DNA of 64,000 bases from Pleomorphomonas sp. PLEO (GTDB lineage: Bacteria; Pseudomonadota; Alphaproteobacteria; Rhizobiales; Pleomorphomonadaceae), in the NCBI RefSeq assembly GCF_041320595.1, contig NZ_CP166625.1:5330001-5394000 (forward strand). Reading direction: 5' to 3'. Below are positions 34,866 to 43,775 of the stretch, in pieces. Numbering within the stretch: position 1 is the stretch's first letter; every line of letters begins with the position of its first letter. Under the pieces are notes generated by a model. That model was not told the origin of the DNA, made no database searches, and saw nothing but the letters and a program-made list of their open reading frames with translations. The translations under genes and the position numbers were made by a program.

Positions 34866-36164
34866 TCACTTCAGGTAGGCGAGGTGGTCCTTCTGAAGCG
34901 AAAGCATGGTGTCGAGCAAAGCCTCGGCGGCGCGGGCATCGTGGCAGACCGGGTCGACCAGGATCGCCTGCAGCGCTGCTTCCTTGGAGCCGCGCAGCAC
35001 GGCTTCCGTGGTCATGTCGTTGACCGGAACCTGGGTCATCAACAGCGCCGCGAACGCCTTCGGATAGGGATCGAGCCGGACGCCGTGGATACCCTTGCCG
35101 TCAATGATGCCCGGCACCTCGACGATCTGGTTGGCCGGCAGATAGTCGATCAGGCCGTTATTCGGCACGTTGACCGCCAGTTCGCTGTGATGGTCGTCGG
35201 CCACGATGCCTTCGATGATCGGCACCACACGCCAGTATTCCTCCGGCGGCGTCCCTTCGGCGACGCGCCGCAGCGCCTCGTCGTGGTTCGAGCGCATGTT
35301 CGACTTGTAGCTCGAATAGAACTCCAGGATGCCCCGATGGTCGGCAACGCTGGCAGCCCAGGGGATATACTCGCCGAAATGGCTGTCGGTGGTGATCGGC
35401 AGGTGGCCGAACCGCTTCAGGATCACCTGGAACAGGCTGCGTTCGCCGATGTAGCCGTAGACCGCCGGCGCCTTGGCGAAATAGTCCGGCGCCTTGGCGC
35501 GGATGTCGGGATAGGCGTCCTTGCCGCTGTCCTTGTAGGTCGCCTCGACCAGAACGCTGAAGTGGTTGAAGCCACCGGCCTTGATGTCGAGGTTCTCGAA
35601 CGGGGTGTTCAGCATCAGCGGCAGGTGTTCCATGAGGGAAGCCACCTCATGGCAGATGCCGACGTATTTCAGCGCCGGGAACTTGGTGTGCACCGCCTGG
35701 GAGATGCGGACCATCGGATTGCTGAGATTGAGGACATAGGCATCGGGGCAGACGGCGGAGATGCGCTCGCAGATCTTCAGGATCGGCGGGATGATGCGCA
35801 GGGCATGGAACAGGCCGCCGGGGCCGCCGTTTTCGCCATAGACCTGACGGAAGCCGTATTGCAGCGGGATCTTCCAGTCCTGCTCCCAAAGGGTATGGCG
35901 GTCGCCCACCTCAATGGAAATCAGGCAGAACTGGGCGCCCTTCAGCGCGACGTCGAGCGAGGTCGTCGCCTCGATCTTGTAGGGAAGGTTGTTGTCGCGA
36001 ATATAGCGGCTGGCGACGCCTTCGACGAAGGCGAGCGCTTCCGGGTTGATATCGTTGAGGACGATCGTGCAGCCGACCAGCGCCTTGCTGCGCAGGATGT
36101 CGCCGACGGCGCCGAGGCCGAACATGGCGCTTCCGGCGCCGATCAGAACGATTCTTGTGCTCAT
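34866..36164 (-). CDS. Glycoside hydrolase family 4, alpha-glucosidase/galactosidase
   Basis: The 432-aa enzyme has the N-terminal Rossmann motif RIVLIGAGSAMFGLGAVGDI for NAD and the GH4 metal/catalytic motif GICHEVA near the centre, after VLNLSNPMVRISQAV. GH4 enzymes cleave glycosides through an NAD-linked oxidation-elimination cycle with Mn2+. The CHEV form is generally linked with alpha-glucosidase-type members, and CHS with alpha-galactosidases, so alpha-glucoside is the better guess. It acts in the cytoplasm on the sugar brought in by the adjacent transporter. Confidence 0.88.
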   Translation of the reverse strand: MSTRIVLIGAGSAMFGLGAVGDILRSKALVGCTIVLNDINPEALAFVEGVASRYIRDNNLPYKIEATTSLDVALKGAQFCLISIEVGDRHTLWEQDWKIPLQYGFRQVYGENGGPGGLFHALRIIPPILKICERISAVCPDAYVLNLSNPMVRISQAVHTKFPALKYVGICHEVASLMEHLPLMLNTPFENLDIKAGGFNHFSVLVEATYKDSGKDAYPDIRAKAPDYFAKAPAVYGYIGERSLFQVILKRFGHLPITTDSHFGEYIPWAASVADHRGILEFYSSYKSNMRSNHDEALRRVAEGTPPEEYWRVVPIIEGIVADDHHSELAVNVPNNGLIDYLPANQIVEVPGIIDGKGIHGVRLDPYPKAFAALLMTQVPVNDMTTEAVLRGSKEAALQAILVDPVCHDARAAEALLDTMLSLQKDHLAYLK

Positions 36165-36266
36165 GACGAGCCTCCGTTGTTGGAAATTTGGCAAAGAGGT
36201 TGCCTTCGGGCGCACCGGCAGCGCGCCCGCGACAGAATCGGAAAGTCGAGAACCGGCCCGACCGGG

Positions 36267-37283
36267 CTATCGGCCGAAGCGGTATTCGGTGTGGTGGGCG
36301 TAGACGTCCCCTGGCCGCAATACGGCGTTGGGGAAATGGCACTTGTTGATCGAGTCCGGGAAAACCTGCGGTTCGAGGCAGAAGCCGGAGCGCGGCGACA
36401 GGCGCTCGCCGTCAAGTCCCGGCGCCGACACGTTGAGCGTCGCCGCGTCGAACACCTGAAGTCCCGGCTGATCGGTCCACACCTCCATCGTCACGTCGCC
36501 CTTGGAAGACGTGGCGCGCGCCGCCTCAGCCAGGGTACCGGACGAGCGCAGCACGACGTTGCCATCGTAATGGAACGGACCGCCGTCCTTCTTGAACAGG
36601 AAAGGCCGCTCCGACCGGAAATCCCACGGCGTCCCCTCGACGGAAAGAATCTCTCCGGTGGGGATCAGGTCGGCGTCGGTCGGGGTGAAGAAATCGGCGT
36701 TGAGCGAAAGCCGCTGCGACAGCACGTCGCCGCCGCCATCGAGATTGAAATAGGCGTGGTTGGTGAGATTGATCGGCGTCGCCTTGTCCGTTGTCGCCGA
36801 ATAGATGATCTGAAGCGTTGCCGGCTCCAGGAGGCGATAGGTGACGGTGGTCGTCAGCCGCCCCGGGAAGCCATGTTCGCCGTCATCGGCGACAACCGCC
36901 AGTGTCACCGACCGGTCGTCAGCCTCAACGATCGCCCAGTTGCGCGCGCCGAAGCCGTCGTCGCCGCTATGCAGCGTATGCCGATTGTCCTGATTGCGTG
37001 GCAGCGCATAGGACTGCCCATCGATCTGAAAGCGGCCACCGGCGATCCGGTTGGCCACCCGCCCCGGCACCGCGCCGAGATGCCAATGTTTGTTGTCGAC
37101 GTAAGCCTCAAGCGTCTGGAACCCGAGCAGCACGCGCCGCAACCCTTCCGGCGCGGGAACCTTGAGATCGCGAATGATGGCCCCGAAGGTGATCACCTTC
37201 ATCTCGGCCCCGGCGTCGGTCCGGAGCGTGAGCTCACGAACCTCTTCCCCGTTGAACCGGCCGAACGAAACAAACTCTTTCAT
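36267..37283 (-). CDS. galM: Aldose 1-epimerase (mutarotase)
   Basis: The 338-aa enzyme interconverts alpha and beta anomers of free aldoses. GalM markers are GRVANRIAGGRF, NRHTLHSGDDGFGARNW, the catalytic His in TNHAYFNL and catalytic Glu in FCLEPQVFPD. The ATG at 37283 follows AGGAGGAAG; a longer ORF to 37478 lacks a site. As first gene of the operon it would handle the sugar freed by the GH4 enzyme. Confidence 0.92.
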   Translation of the reverse strand: MKEFVSFGRFNGEEVRELTLRTDAGAEMKVITFGAIIRDLKVPAPEGLRRVLLGFQTLEAYVDNKHWHLGAVPGRVANRIAGGRFQIDGQSYALPRNQDNRHTLHSGDDGFGARNWAIVEADDRSVTLAVVADDGEHGFPGRLTTTVTYRLLEPATLQIIYSATTDKATPINLTNHAYFNLDGGGDVLSQRLSLNADFFTPTDADLIPTGEILSVEGTPWDFRSERPFLFKKDGGPFHYDGNVVLRSSGTLAEAARATSSKGDVTMEVWTDQPGLQVFDAATLNVSAPGLDGERLSPRSGFCLEPQVFPDSINKCHFPNAVLRPGDVYAHHTEYRFGR

Positions 37284-37729
37284 GCTTCCTCCTCGCAAAG
37301 CCCTGCCGGGATTGTGCGCTCCAACACCTCCGCAAGCCGAAGAGCCTGAAGCTGGCTCAGGTAGCCTGCGATCGCATTTTCTCCATGAATGCCCCGCCCA
37401 AGACGATCTGTGGCGCAGCTCCACGGTCAACCGCTGAAGCCCTTCCTCCCGCACCTCGTTTCTTGTTGCCCCAACCAATATATCGGTATATCGGTTGCGT
37501 CAAGGAACTCGATGCCGCCATAAGTATTAATGCGTATCTCCGGATGATGGCTGGTCGTTCAGCGACTTATGGGGGGAGGATGCATTATGGCAGTGTGGTG
37601 TATATGAAGAGACGATAGAATCGCGGTTGCTGTTCACCCTGCAACCCTCTGGGCCGAGGCTGCATCGGTTGACCGGTTCGGCCTTAAAAAATTGAAAATA
37701 GCGAAAACAGATCTCAGGAAACCCGAAAT
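37284..37729. other. Divergent control region, galM operon / GntR gene
   Basis: The 446 bp contain no convincing gene. The notable signal is the tandem ATATCGGT at 37480-37495. The part near 37690-37729 is AT-rich and probably contains the promoter of the GntR gene. Confidence 0.6.
37480..37495. promoter_or_regulatory. Tandem ATATCGGT, candidate operator
   Basis: ATATCGGT occurs twice head to tail. Overlapping it, ACCAATATATCGGT (37474-37487) is a near-perfect palindrome (ACC-N8-GGT with an ATATAT core). It is about 190 bp upstream of galM and 240 bp upstream of the GntR gene. It is a plausible site for that regulator. Confidence 0.45.
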
Positions 37730-38503
37730 ATGCGAGCGCCTTCTTCTTTGAAAGGTCTTTCTACGGCTGGTTCGGGAGGTTCGAAGCTTGGCTTTTCAAG
37801 TGATCTGCTCGATAACGCTCGCCCGAAAGCTGGGCAGATCTATGAGCTGATCCGCGAAGCGATCATCGCCATGAAACTGCTTCCCGGAGCCGCGATTTCC
37901 GAAAAGGAGATCTGCGAGGCGCTCGGCACGTCAAGAACGCCGTTGCGCGAAGCCATCATTCAACTGGCCTCCGAAAGTCTCGTTGTGGTCCGCCCCAGTG
38001 GCGGCACCTTCGTCAATCTTATCGTGGTCCACGAGGTGCTCGACGGTCAGGTAACGCGGGACACGTTGGAAAAGCGTCTTGTCCAGCTGGCGGCTCGGCG
38101 GTTTACCCCGGCTGCGACCAGCCAATTCGAGATCTCGCTTTTCCAGCAGAAGATGGCGGCCGAAAAAAGGGATATCGACGAGTTCTTCGCCCTCGACAAC
38201 AGCTTCCACCGGCTGATTTGCGAAAGTTCCGGGTTCCCGAGCGCCTGGCGCACGATCCACAGCGCAACCGGTCAATTGGACCGCATTCGGCGCTATGCGC
38301 TACCCAAGGGCGACCATTTCCTGGACAGCCTCAAGGAGCACACCGAGATTTTCCATCACTTGCGCAACAGGGATGAGGACGCCGCCGTCGCAGCCTTTCA
38401 GGCCCATATCGACAGCCTGTTCCATGAAGTCGACCTGATCAGCCAACTCGATCCGGACATGGTATCCGCAGCCACACATATCAGCATTACCGACATCAGA
38501 TAG
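37730..38503 (+). CDS. GntR-family regulator, FadR subfamily
   Basis: The 257-aa protein has a GntR winged helix near residues 36-100 (IREAIIAMKLLPGAAISEKEICEALGTSRTPLREAIIQLA) and a helical FCD ligand domain (LDNSFHRLICESSG, HTEIFHHLRNRDEDAAVAAFQAHI) with metal-site histidines. FCD members usually bind organic acids or sugars. It diverges from the sugar operon and is the likely local regulator, although divergence alone does not prove it. Confidence 0.88.
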   Translation: MRAPSSLKGLSTAGSGGSKLGFSSDLLDNARPKAGQIYELIREAIIAMKLLPGAAISEKEICEALGTSRTPLREAIIQLASESLVVVRPSGGTFVNLIVVHEVLDGQVTRDTLEKRLVQLAARRFTPAATSQFEISLFQQKMAAEKRDIDEFFALDNSFHRLICESSGFPSAWRTIHSATGQLDRIRRYALPKGDHFLDSLKEHTEIFHHLRNRDEDAAVAAFQAHIDSLFHEVDLISQLDPDMVSAATHISITDIR

Positions 38504-38524
38504 TTGGTCATTGCCATTGAAGAG

Positions 38525-38552
38525 AAGGTCAGCGGCGTCCGCGTCTGACCTT
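38525..38552 (+). terminator. Hairpin terminator after the GntR gene
   Basis: Perfect 8-bp arms (AAGGTCAG, CTGACCTT) enclose a GC-rich loop that can pair further. It lies 21 bp beyond the stop codon. The T-run is short. Confidence 0.6.
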
Positions 38553-38759
38553 TGCATCCGTCGATAACATCCCCAGAACGAATGCCTAAATCAAAATAGC
38601 CGCGACCCGTCCGGGTATCACCGCCCGGGGGCTTTCCCTTTTTGATGTCGCTGCTCTTTTTTTGCCGGAAAGCCATGCCAAAGGGTCATTCCGTTGCACT
38701 TTTGCAAGAGGTTGCAGGCTAACACTGATCGCCGGATGCCTTTGAACGGATGACAGGTC

Positions 38760-39683
38760 GTGGATCTCTACCTGCCGATCGCCGAAATGCCGATGAACGT
38801 CTTCCTGCTGCTCGGCATGGGCGCGGCGGTTGGCTTTCTGTCCGGCATGTTCGGAGTGGGTGGCGGGTTCCTGCTGACGCCGCTCCTCATCTTCTCCGGC
38901 ATCTCGCCGGCCGTCGCCGTTGCCTCGGTTTCCTCGCAGATCGTCGCCAACTCGGCCTCGGGCGTTCTCGCCTATCTGCGCAAGAAGACAGTCGATCTGA
39001 AGCTCGGTCTTTATCTCACGCTCTCCGGCATCATCGGCTCGGCAATCGGCGTCTGGGTCTACGGGGTGCTGCGCGGCGTCGGCCAGCTCGATGTGGTCAT
39101 TGCCCTTTGTTACGTCGCCTTTCTCGGTACCATCGGCACGTTGATGACGGTGGAGGCGATACGCGCGATCATCGCCAAACAACGCGGCACGCCACTAGCA
39201 GTGCGCCGCCCCGGTCAGCACAGCTGGATCGCCGGCCTGCCGCTGCGGATTCGCTTCCATCGCTCGCACCTTTACATTTCGGCGCTGCCGGTCATTGCAC
39301 TCGGTGCCAGCATTGGCTTCCTCGGCGCGCTGCTCGGCATCGGCGGCGGCTTCATCATGGTGCCGGCCCTCATCTATCTGCTGAGGGTGCCCACCACCAT
39401 CGTCATCGGCACGACTCTGCTGCAGACGCTTGGCACCATGGCCTTTACCACCTTCATGCAATCGGCCACCAACCAGACGGTGGATGTCATTCTTGGTCTC
39501 GCTCTGATGGTCGGTGGCGTGGTCGGCGCTCAGTTCGGCGCTCGCGTCGGCCAGTCGCTGCGCGGCGAGACGCTGCGCCTGCTGCTCGGCCTTTTGGTAC
39601 TGGCGGTCGGTCTCAGGTTTGCCGTCGACCTGGTGGCGAAACCGGAAGAACTCTATTCAATCAGTCGGATGGGAGGGGGTTGA
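38760..39683 (+). CDS. TauE/SafE-family sulfite exporter-like permease
   Basis: The 307-aa membrane protein has two halves each opening with a glycine-rich motif (VGFLSGMFGVGGGFLLTPLLIF, and LGALLGIGGGFIMVPALIY), the duplicated DUF81 signature. Family members export sulfite, sulfonates or related small anions. The start is a GTG at 38760. The gene pairs with the following TIGR02186-like gene after a single base, a recurrent arrangement in alphaproteobacteria. Substrate unknown. Confidence 0.87.
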   Translation: MDLYLPIAEMPMNVFLLLGMGAAVGFLSGMFGVGGGFLLTPLLIFSGISPAVAVASVSSQIVANSASGVLAYLRKKTVDLKLGLYLTLSGIIGSAIGVWVYGVLRGVGQLDVVIALCYVAFLGTIGTLMTVEAIRAIIAKQRGTPLAVRRPGQHSWIAGLPLRIRFHRSHLYISALPVIALGASIGFLGALLGIGGGFIMVPALIYLLRVPTTIVIGTTLLQTLGTMAFTTFMQSATNQTVDVILGLALMVGGVVGAQFGARVGQSLRGETLRLLLGLLVLAVGLRFAVDLVAKPEELYSISRMGGG

Positions 39684-39684
39684 C

Positions 39685-40449
39685 ATGATTGTCCGCGCCC
39701 TCTTCCTCATCGTTGCATTCATCCTCGCGCCCTCGATGCTGCGCGCCGAGACGCTGGTGACAGCACTATCGACCGAGCGCGTCTCCATCGAATCCAATTT
39801 CACCGGTTCGGGTGTCGTCATCTTCGGTACCGTCGAGCGCGATCAGCAGACCGTCTCCCGGGGCGCGCCCTATGAGGTCGTGGTGACACTGACTGGTCCG
39901 CTACGCCCGATGGTCGCCCGGCGCAAGGAGCGCGTGGCCGGCATCTGGATCAACCGGACATCGGGCGATCTGCCACGCGTGCCGTCCTTTCTCGCCATCG
40001 CTACCACAGCGCCGATGGCCGACGTCGCCGGCAATCCGGTGCGGGCTCGTCAGGGTCTCGGCTTTGACATGTTGCCGACGAGCGGCCTGCCGGATGCCCT
40101 TCCTCCCGTCCGGACCGATTTCGACGCCGCCTTCCTCCGCCTGATGCAGAAGGAAGGCCTGTTCAGCCTCAATGAGGGCAGCGTGGAGTTCCTGTCGCCA
40201 CAGCTGTTTCGGGCGCCGATTACGCTGCCGGCCAATGTGCCGATCGGCTGGTATACGGCCACCGTCTACCTGTTCTCGGGCGGCGTATTGCTCGCCAAGA
40301 CGACACAGGATTTCTCCATCCTGAAGGGTGGCTTCGAACAGGCGATCACCAACCTCGCCCATCAGCAGCCGGCTCTCTACGGACTCGCCACCGTGGTTAT
40401 CGCCTGCTTCACCGGCTGGCTGGCCGGCGTGGCGTTCAGGCGCGATTGA
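39685..40449 (+). CDS. TIGR02186-like membrane protein
   Basis: The 254-aa protein has a signal peptide (MIVRALFLIVAFILAPSMLRA), a long periplasmic beta-rich part starting ETLVTALSTERVSIESNFTGSGVVIFG, and a C-terminal membrane helix (LYGLATVVIACFTGWLAGV). It matches my memory of the conserved alphaproteobacterial TIGR02186 family of unknown function. GGAGGGGG precedes the ATG within the end of the permease gene. It probably works as a periplasmic partner of that permease. Confidence 0.78.
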   Translation: MIVRALFLIVAFILAPSMLRAETLVTALSTERVSIESNFTGSGVVIFGTVERDQQTVSRGAPYEVVVTLTGPLRPMVARRKERVAGIWINRTSGDLPRVPSFLAIATTAPMADVAGNPVRARQGLGFDMLPTSGLPDALPPVRTDFDAAFLRLMQKEGLFSLNEGSVEFLSPQLFRAPITLPANVPIGWYTATVYLFSGGVLLAKTTQDFSILKGGFEQAITNLAHQQPALYGLATVVIACFTGWLAGVAFRRD

Positions 40450-40505
40450 GCACATTCGGGCATCGTGGTTGCTCGAAAACCGGTTCCCATTTTTCGGCGC
40501 GATGC

Positions 40506-41228
40506 CTAGTCCGGCAGGAACTCGGCCGAGCGGACCGGATAGACCCGACCATCCGACAGCATCCAGGCGATGAGACGCGACCGCTCGAACAGCCCCTTGA
40601 ACGCCGCATCCATGACGTTGAGACCGCCAGTGTAAGCGCCAAAGGCCGGCAGCAGGCAGCGGCTGCCATCGCAGACGAAGGCGCGCCGGCGCACCGAGCG
40701 GGTTCGTCCCACCTTGGCTGCCGGATGCAGATGGCCGGCCACCTCGCCGGCGGATCGCCCAACATGCGGTTCATGCCGAAAGACAAGCGGCCCGACGACG
40801 ATCTCGGCGACCGGCGTGCCGCCGAGGCCAGCCGGTGGCAACGGATCGTGATTGCCGGCGACCCAGGTCCAATCGACCGAGCCTACCAGCATCGTCAGGC
40901 TATCAAGGTCGGCGGGGGCGAGACGCCCTTCGGCTCCACCGTCGTGAAAACTATCGCCGAGAGCGATGACCCGCTCCGGCCGGAGACGGCCCATCGCCTC
41001 GGCCAGCGCCCGGAGCGTGGCACGCGTGTCATAGGGTGGCACGAAGCGGCCACGCGAGCCATGCGAGGAACCTTTTTCGAGATGCAGGTCGGAAACGACC
41101 AGCAACCGTTCCTCCGGCCAATGGAGCACGCCCGAAGCATCGAAGCGCACAGCGGCGCCATTGAGGTTCACGAGACCGCCCGCGGTCAGCACGTCGTCGT
41201 CTCCTTGTCCTGCCCTCAGCGCCGTCAC
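40506..41228 (-). CDS. pdeM: Ligase-associated metallophosphoesterase PdeM
   Basis: The 240-aa calcineurin-type phosphoesterase has metal motifs VVSDLHLEKGSSH, ALGDSFHDG, AGNHDP and FRHEPH with a GHLHPAA segment. PdeM is found beside the DNA-ligase-associated helicase in a bacterial DNA repair group and is annotated as a nuclease. Its GTG start overlaps the helicase stop by 4 bp (41225-41228), so the proteins are produced together. The ligase itself is not in the window. Confidence 0.88.
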   Translation of the reverse strand: MTALRAGQGDDDVLTAGGLVNLNGAAVRFDASGVLHWPEERLLVVSDLHLEKGSSHGSRGRFVPPYDTRATLRALAEAMGRLRPERVIALGDSFHDGGAEGRLAPADLDSLTMLVGSVDWTWVAGNHDPLPPAGLGGTPVAEIVVGPLVFRHEPHVGRSAGEVAGHLHPAAKVGRTRSVRRRAFVCDGSRCLLPAFGAYTGGLNVMDAAFKGLFERSRLIAWMLSDGRVYPVRSAEFLPD

Positions 41229-43723
41229 GCCATGGCCTCCCGGATAATTTCGTCGGCTGCCTGCCGGAGCACATCCTCGTCGGCCTCACCGGCGATGCGC
41301 TCGCCACCGATCTCCAGCATGATCGGCACGGCAAGCGGCGAGATGCGGTCGAGCCGCTTGTGCACGATGCGGCCGCTGATTCGTGACAGCATATCCGAGA
41401 GCCGTCGGAGGTCCAAAAGCCCCGAGGAGGCGTCGGCCCAAGCCGCTTCCAGCAGGATATGGTCGGGCTGGTGCTCCCGCAGCACGTCGTAGATAAGATC
41501 GGTGGAGACCGTCACCTGCCGCCCGGTCTTCTGAGCGCCAATGGCGTTTTTCTCGACGAGCCCAGCGATCATGGCGCAGGCCTTGAACATGCGCTTCAGG
41601 AGATAACTCTCGGCCATCCAGGCCTCGAGGTCGTCGCCCAGCATATCCGGCTCAAACAGGCGCGACAGCGTCGGCTCACCAAGCGCAAAGGCGCTCCCGA
41701 CGTCGGCGGCGCACCAGACGCCAATGACATAGTCGGTGGCAATGAAGCCAAGCGGCTTGAGGCCAAAGCGCTCAAGCCGGCGGGTCAACAGCATGCCGAG
41801 AGTCTGGTGGGCGAGCCGTCCCTCGAAGGGATAGAGCACCAGGAAGAAGCGTCCACGGTGGGGAAAGGTCTCGACCAAAAGTTCGTCCGGCTTGGGCAGG
41901 AGAGAATGATCGCGCTGCAAAGCCAACCAGTCCCGTACCGGTGCCGGCAACTTGCCCCATGATGAAGGATCGGACAGCATTTGGCGGACACCGGCCGCAA
42001 GAAAGGTCGAGAGGGGGAACTTACCGCCGGCATAAACCGGGATGCGAGGATCGCTCGACCGCGCCCTTGAGACGATCACCTCGGTCTCGCGCATACCCTC
42101 GAAACGTAAAACTTCGCCGGCAAACAAAAAAGTATCGCCGACCTTCATCTGCTCGCAGAAATACTCCTCCACCTCGCCCAGCAGCCGACCACCCATCACC
42201 GGCCCACGTCCGCGCGCCTTACCGCCGAGGCGTACCTTCAACATCGGGCTCTCGATGATGGTACCGACGTTGAGCCGGTAAGCCTGGGCAAAGCGCGGAT
42301 GGGTGAGCCGCCAAGTGCCATCGGCGGTCAGCTTGATCTTGGCGTAGCGCTCATAGGCGCGTAGCGCGTAGCCGCCGGTGGCGACAAGGTCGACCACCCG
42401 GTCGAACTGCTCGCGGCCGAACTGACGGTAGGGGTAGGCCGAAACGACTTCGGCGTAGAATTCATCGGCACGAAACGGACCGGCCACCACTCGGCCGAGC
42501 ACATGTTGGGCGAGCACGTCGAGCGCGCCGTCGCGGATCGGCGGGGTATCCTGTGCTCCGATGTAGTTGGCATCGAGCGCCGCCTGACACTCCAGTACCT
42601 CGAAGCGGTTGGCCGGCACCAGGAGCGCGGTGGACGGCTCGTCCATGCGGTGATTGGCCCGGCCAACTCGTTGAGCGAGCCGGCTGGCGCCTTTGGGGGC
42701 ACCGACGTGGATGACGAGGTCGATGTCGCCCCAGTCGATGCCGAGATCGAGCGTCGAAGTGGCGACGACGGCTCTGAGGCGGCCGTCAGCCATCGCCGCC
42801 TCCACCTTGCGCCGCTGGCCGACATCGAGCGAGCCATGATGAAGGGCGATCGGCAGGTTGGCATCGTTGAGGCGCCACAGCTCGGAGAAGATCATCTCCG
42901 CCTGGCTGCGGGTATTGACGAAGATCAGCGTCATGCGGCGGCGATCGATCTCGGCGAGCAGCCCTTCGTAGGCATAGCGCGCCGAATGCCCGGCCCAGGG
43001 AATGGTCTCGTCCGCTTCGAAGATGCGGATATCCGGCCGGGCACCGCCCGTGACGGTGACAATCTCGGAGAGGAATGGCGGTTCACCCGGCGCCTGCGGC
43101 ACCAGCCAGGCGCGCAATTCGTCTGGCTCCGCGACGGTTGCCGACAGGCCGACGGTTCGAATGGCCGGGGCAATGGCACGGAGACGGGAGAGACCGAGCG
43201 CCAGAAGATCGCCACGCTTGCTGGTCACCAGCGCGTGCAACTCGTCGAGAACAACCGTTTTCAGGTCCTCGAAGAAGGTTTCCGCGTCGCGACCGGCGAG
43301 CAGCAGCGCCAGTTGCTCGGGCGTGGTGAGCAGGATGTCGGGCGGGATCAGCTTTTGCCGCTGGCGGCGCGAGGCGGAGGTGTCGCCCGTGCGCGTCTCG
43401 ATGGCGACGTCGAGGCCGATGCCCCGCACCGGCGTTTCGAGGTTGCGCTCGATATCGACGGCGAGCGCCTTGAGCGGCGAGACGTAGAGCGTATGAACGC
43501 CACGCCGACGCGTGCCCGGCTTCCACTTCGGCCGCGCGGCGATATCGACAAGGCTCGGCAGAAAACCGGCCAGCGTCTTGCCGGCTCCGGTGGGTGCGAT
43601 CAGCAGCACGGAACGACCGGCCAGGCCGTGTTCAAGAAGCGCAAGCTGATGAGCACGCGGGCTCCAGCCACGCGACGCGAACCAGGCCTCGAATTTGGGG
43701 GGCAGAAGATTCGTCTCGGTCAC
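41225..43723 (-). CDS. DNA-ligase-associated DExH helicase (Lhr-like)
   Basis: The 832-aa SF2 helicase has motif I (APTGAGKT), DELH Walker B (VVLDELHAL), motif III-like VGLSATV, motif V (VATSTLDLGIDWGDID) and motif VI (RLAQRVGRANHR), then an Lhr-type C-terminal region. Start is a GTG at 43723 because protein similarity begins there (TETNLLPPKFEAWFASRGW); a longer frame overlaps the methyltransferase gene antisense. It probably acts in DNA repair with PdeM. Confidence 0.9.
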   Translation of the reverse strand: MTETNLLPPKFEAWFASRGWSPRAHQLALLEHGLAGRSVLLIAPTGAGKTLAGFLPSLVDIAARPKWKPGTRRRGVHTLYVSPLKALAVDIERNLETPVRGIGLDVAIETRTGDTSASRRQRQKLIPPDILLTTPEQLALLLAGRDAETFFEDLKTVVLDELHALVTSKRGDLLALGLSRLRAIAPAIRTVGLSATVAEPDELRAWLVPQAPGEPPFLSEIVTVTGGARPDIRIFEADETIPWAGHSARYAYEGLLAEIDRRRMTLIFVNTRSQAEMIFSELWRLNDANLPIALHHGSLDVGQRRKVEAAMADGRLRAVVATSTLDLGIDWGDIDLVIHVGAPKGASRLAQRVGRANHRMDEPSTALLVPANRFEVLECQAALDANYIGAQDTPPIRDGALDVLAQHVLGRVVAGPFRADEFYAEVVSAYPYRQFGREQFDRVVDLVATGGYALRAYERYAKIKLTADGTWRLTHPRFAQAYRLNVGTIIESPMLKVRLGGKARGRGPVMGGRLLGEVEEYFCEQMKVGDTFLFAGEVLRFEGMRETEVIVSRARSSDPRIPVYAGGKFPLSTFLAAGVRQMLSDPSSWGKLPAPVRDWLALQRDHSLLPKPDELLVETFPHRGRFFLVLYPFEGRLAHQTLGMLLTRRLERFGLKPLGFIATDYVIGVWCAADVGSAFALGEPTLSRLFEPDMLGDDLEAWMAESYLLKRMFKACAMIAGLVEKNAIGAQKTGRQVTVSTDLIYDVLREHQPDHILLEAAWADASSGLLDLRRLSDMLSRISGRIVHKRLDRISPLAVPIMLEIGGERIAGEADEDVLRQAADEIIREAMA

Positions 43724-43775
43724 CGGGCAAGTAAGCCCGATTTCCGCGAACAAGTGAAGAACATTTGTGAGGACG

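Noticed and set aside
34761-37349. An 862-residue open frame on the plus strand across the glycosidase and galM
   Set aside because: It is antisense to two recognisable enzymes, has His/Arg/Asp-rich shadow composition and spans their gene boundary.
38750-39688. A 312-residue frame overlapping the TauE gene in the same direction
   Set aside because: It is Arg/His-rich with no membrane helices, whereas the other frame gives a clean duplicated TauE protein.
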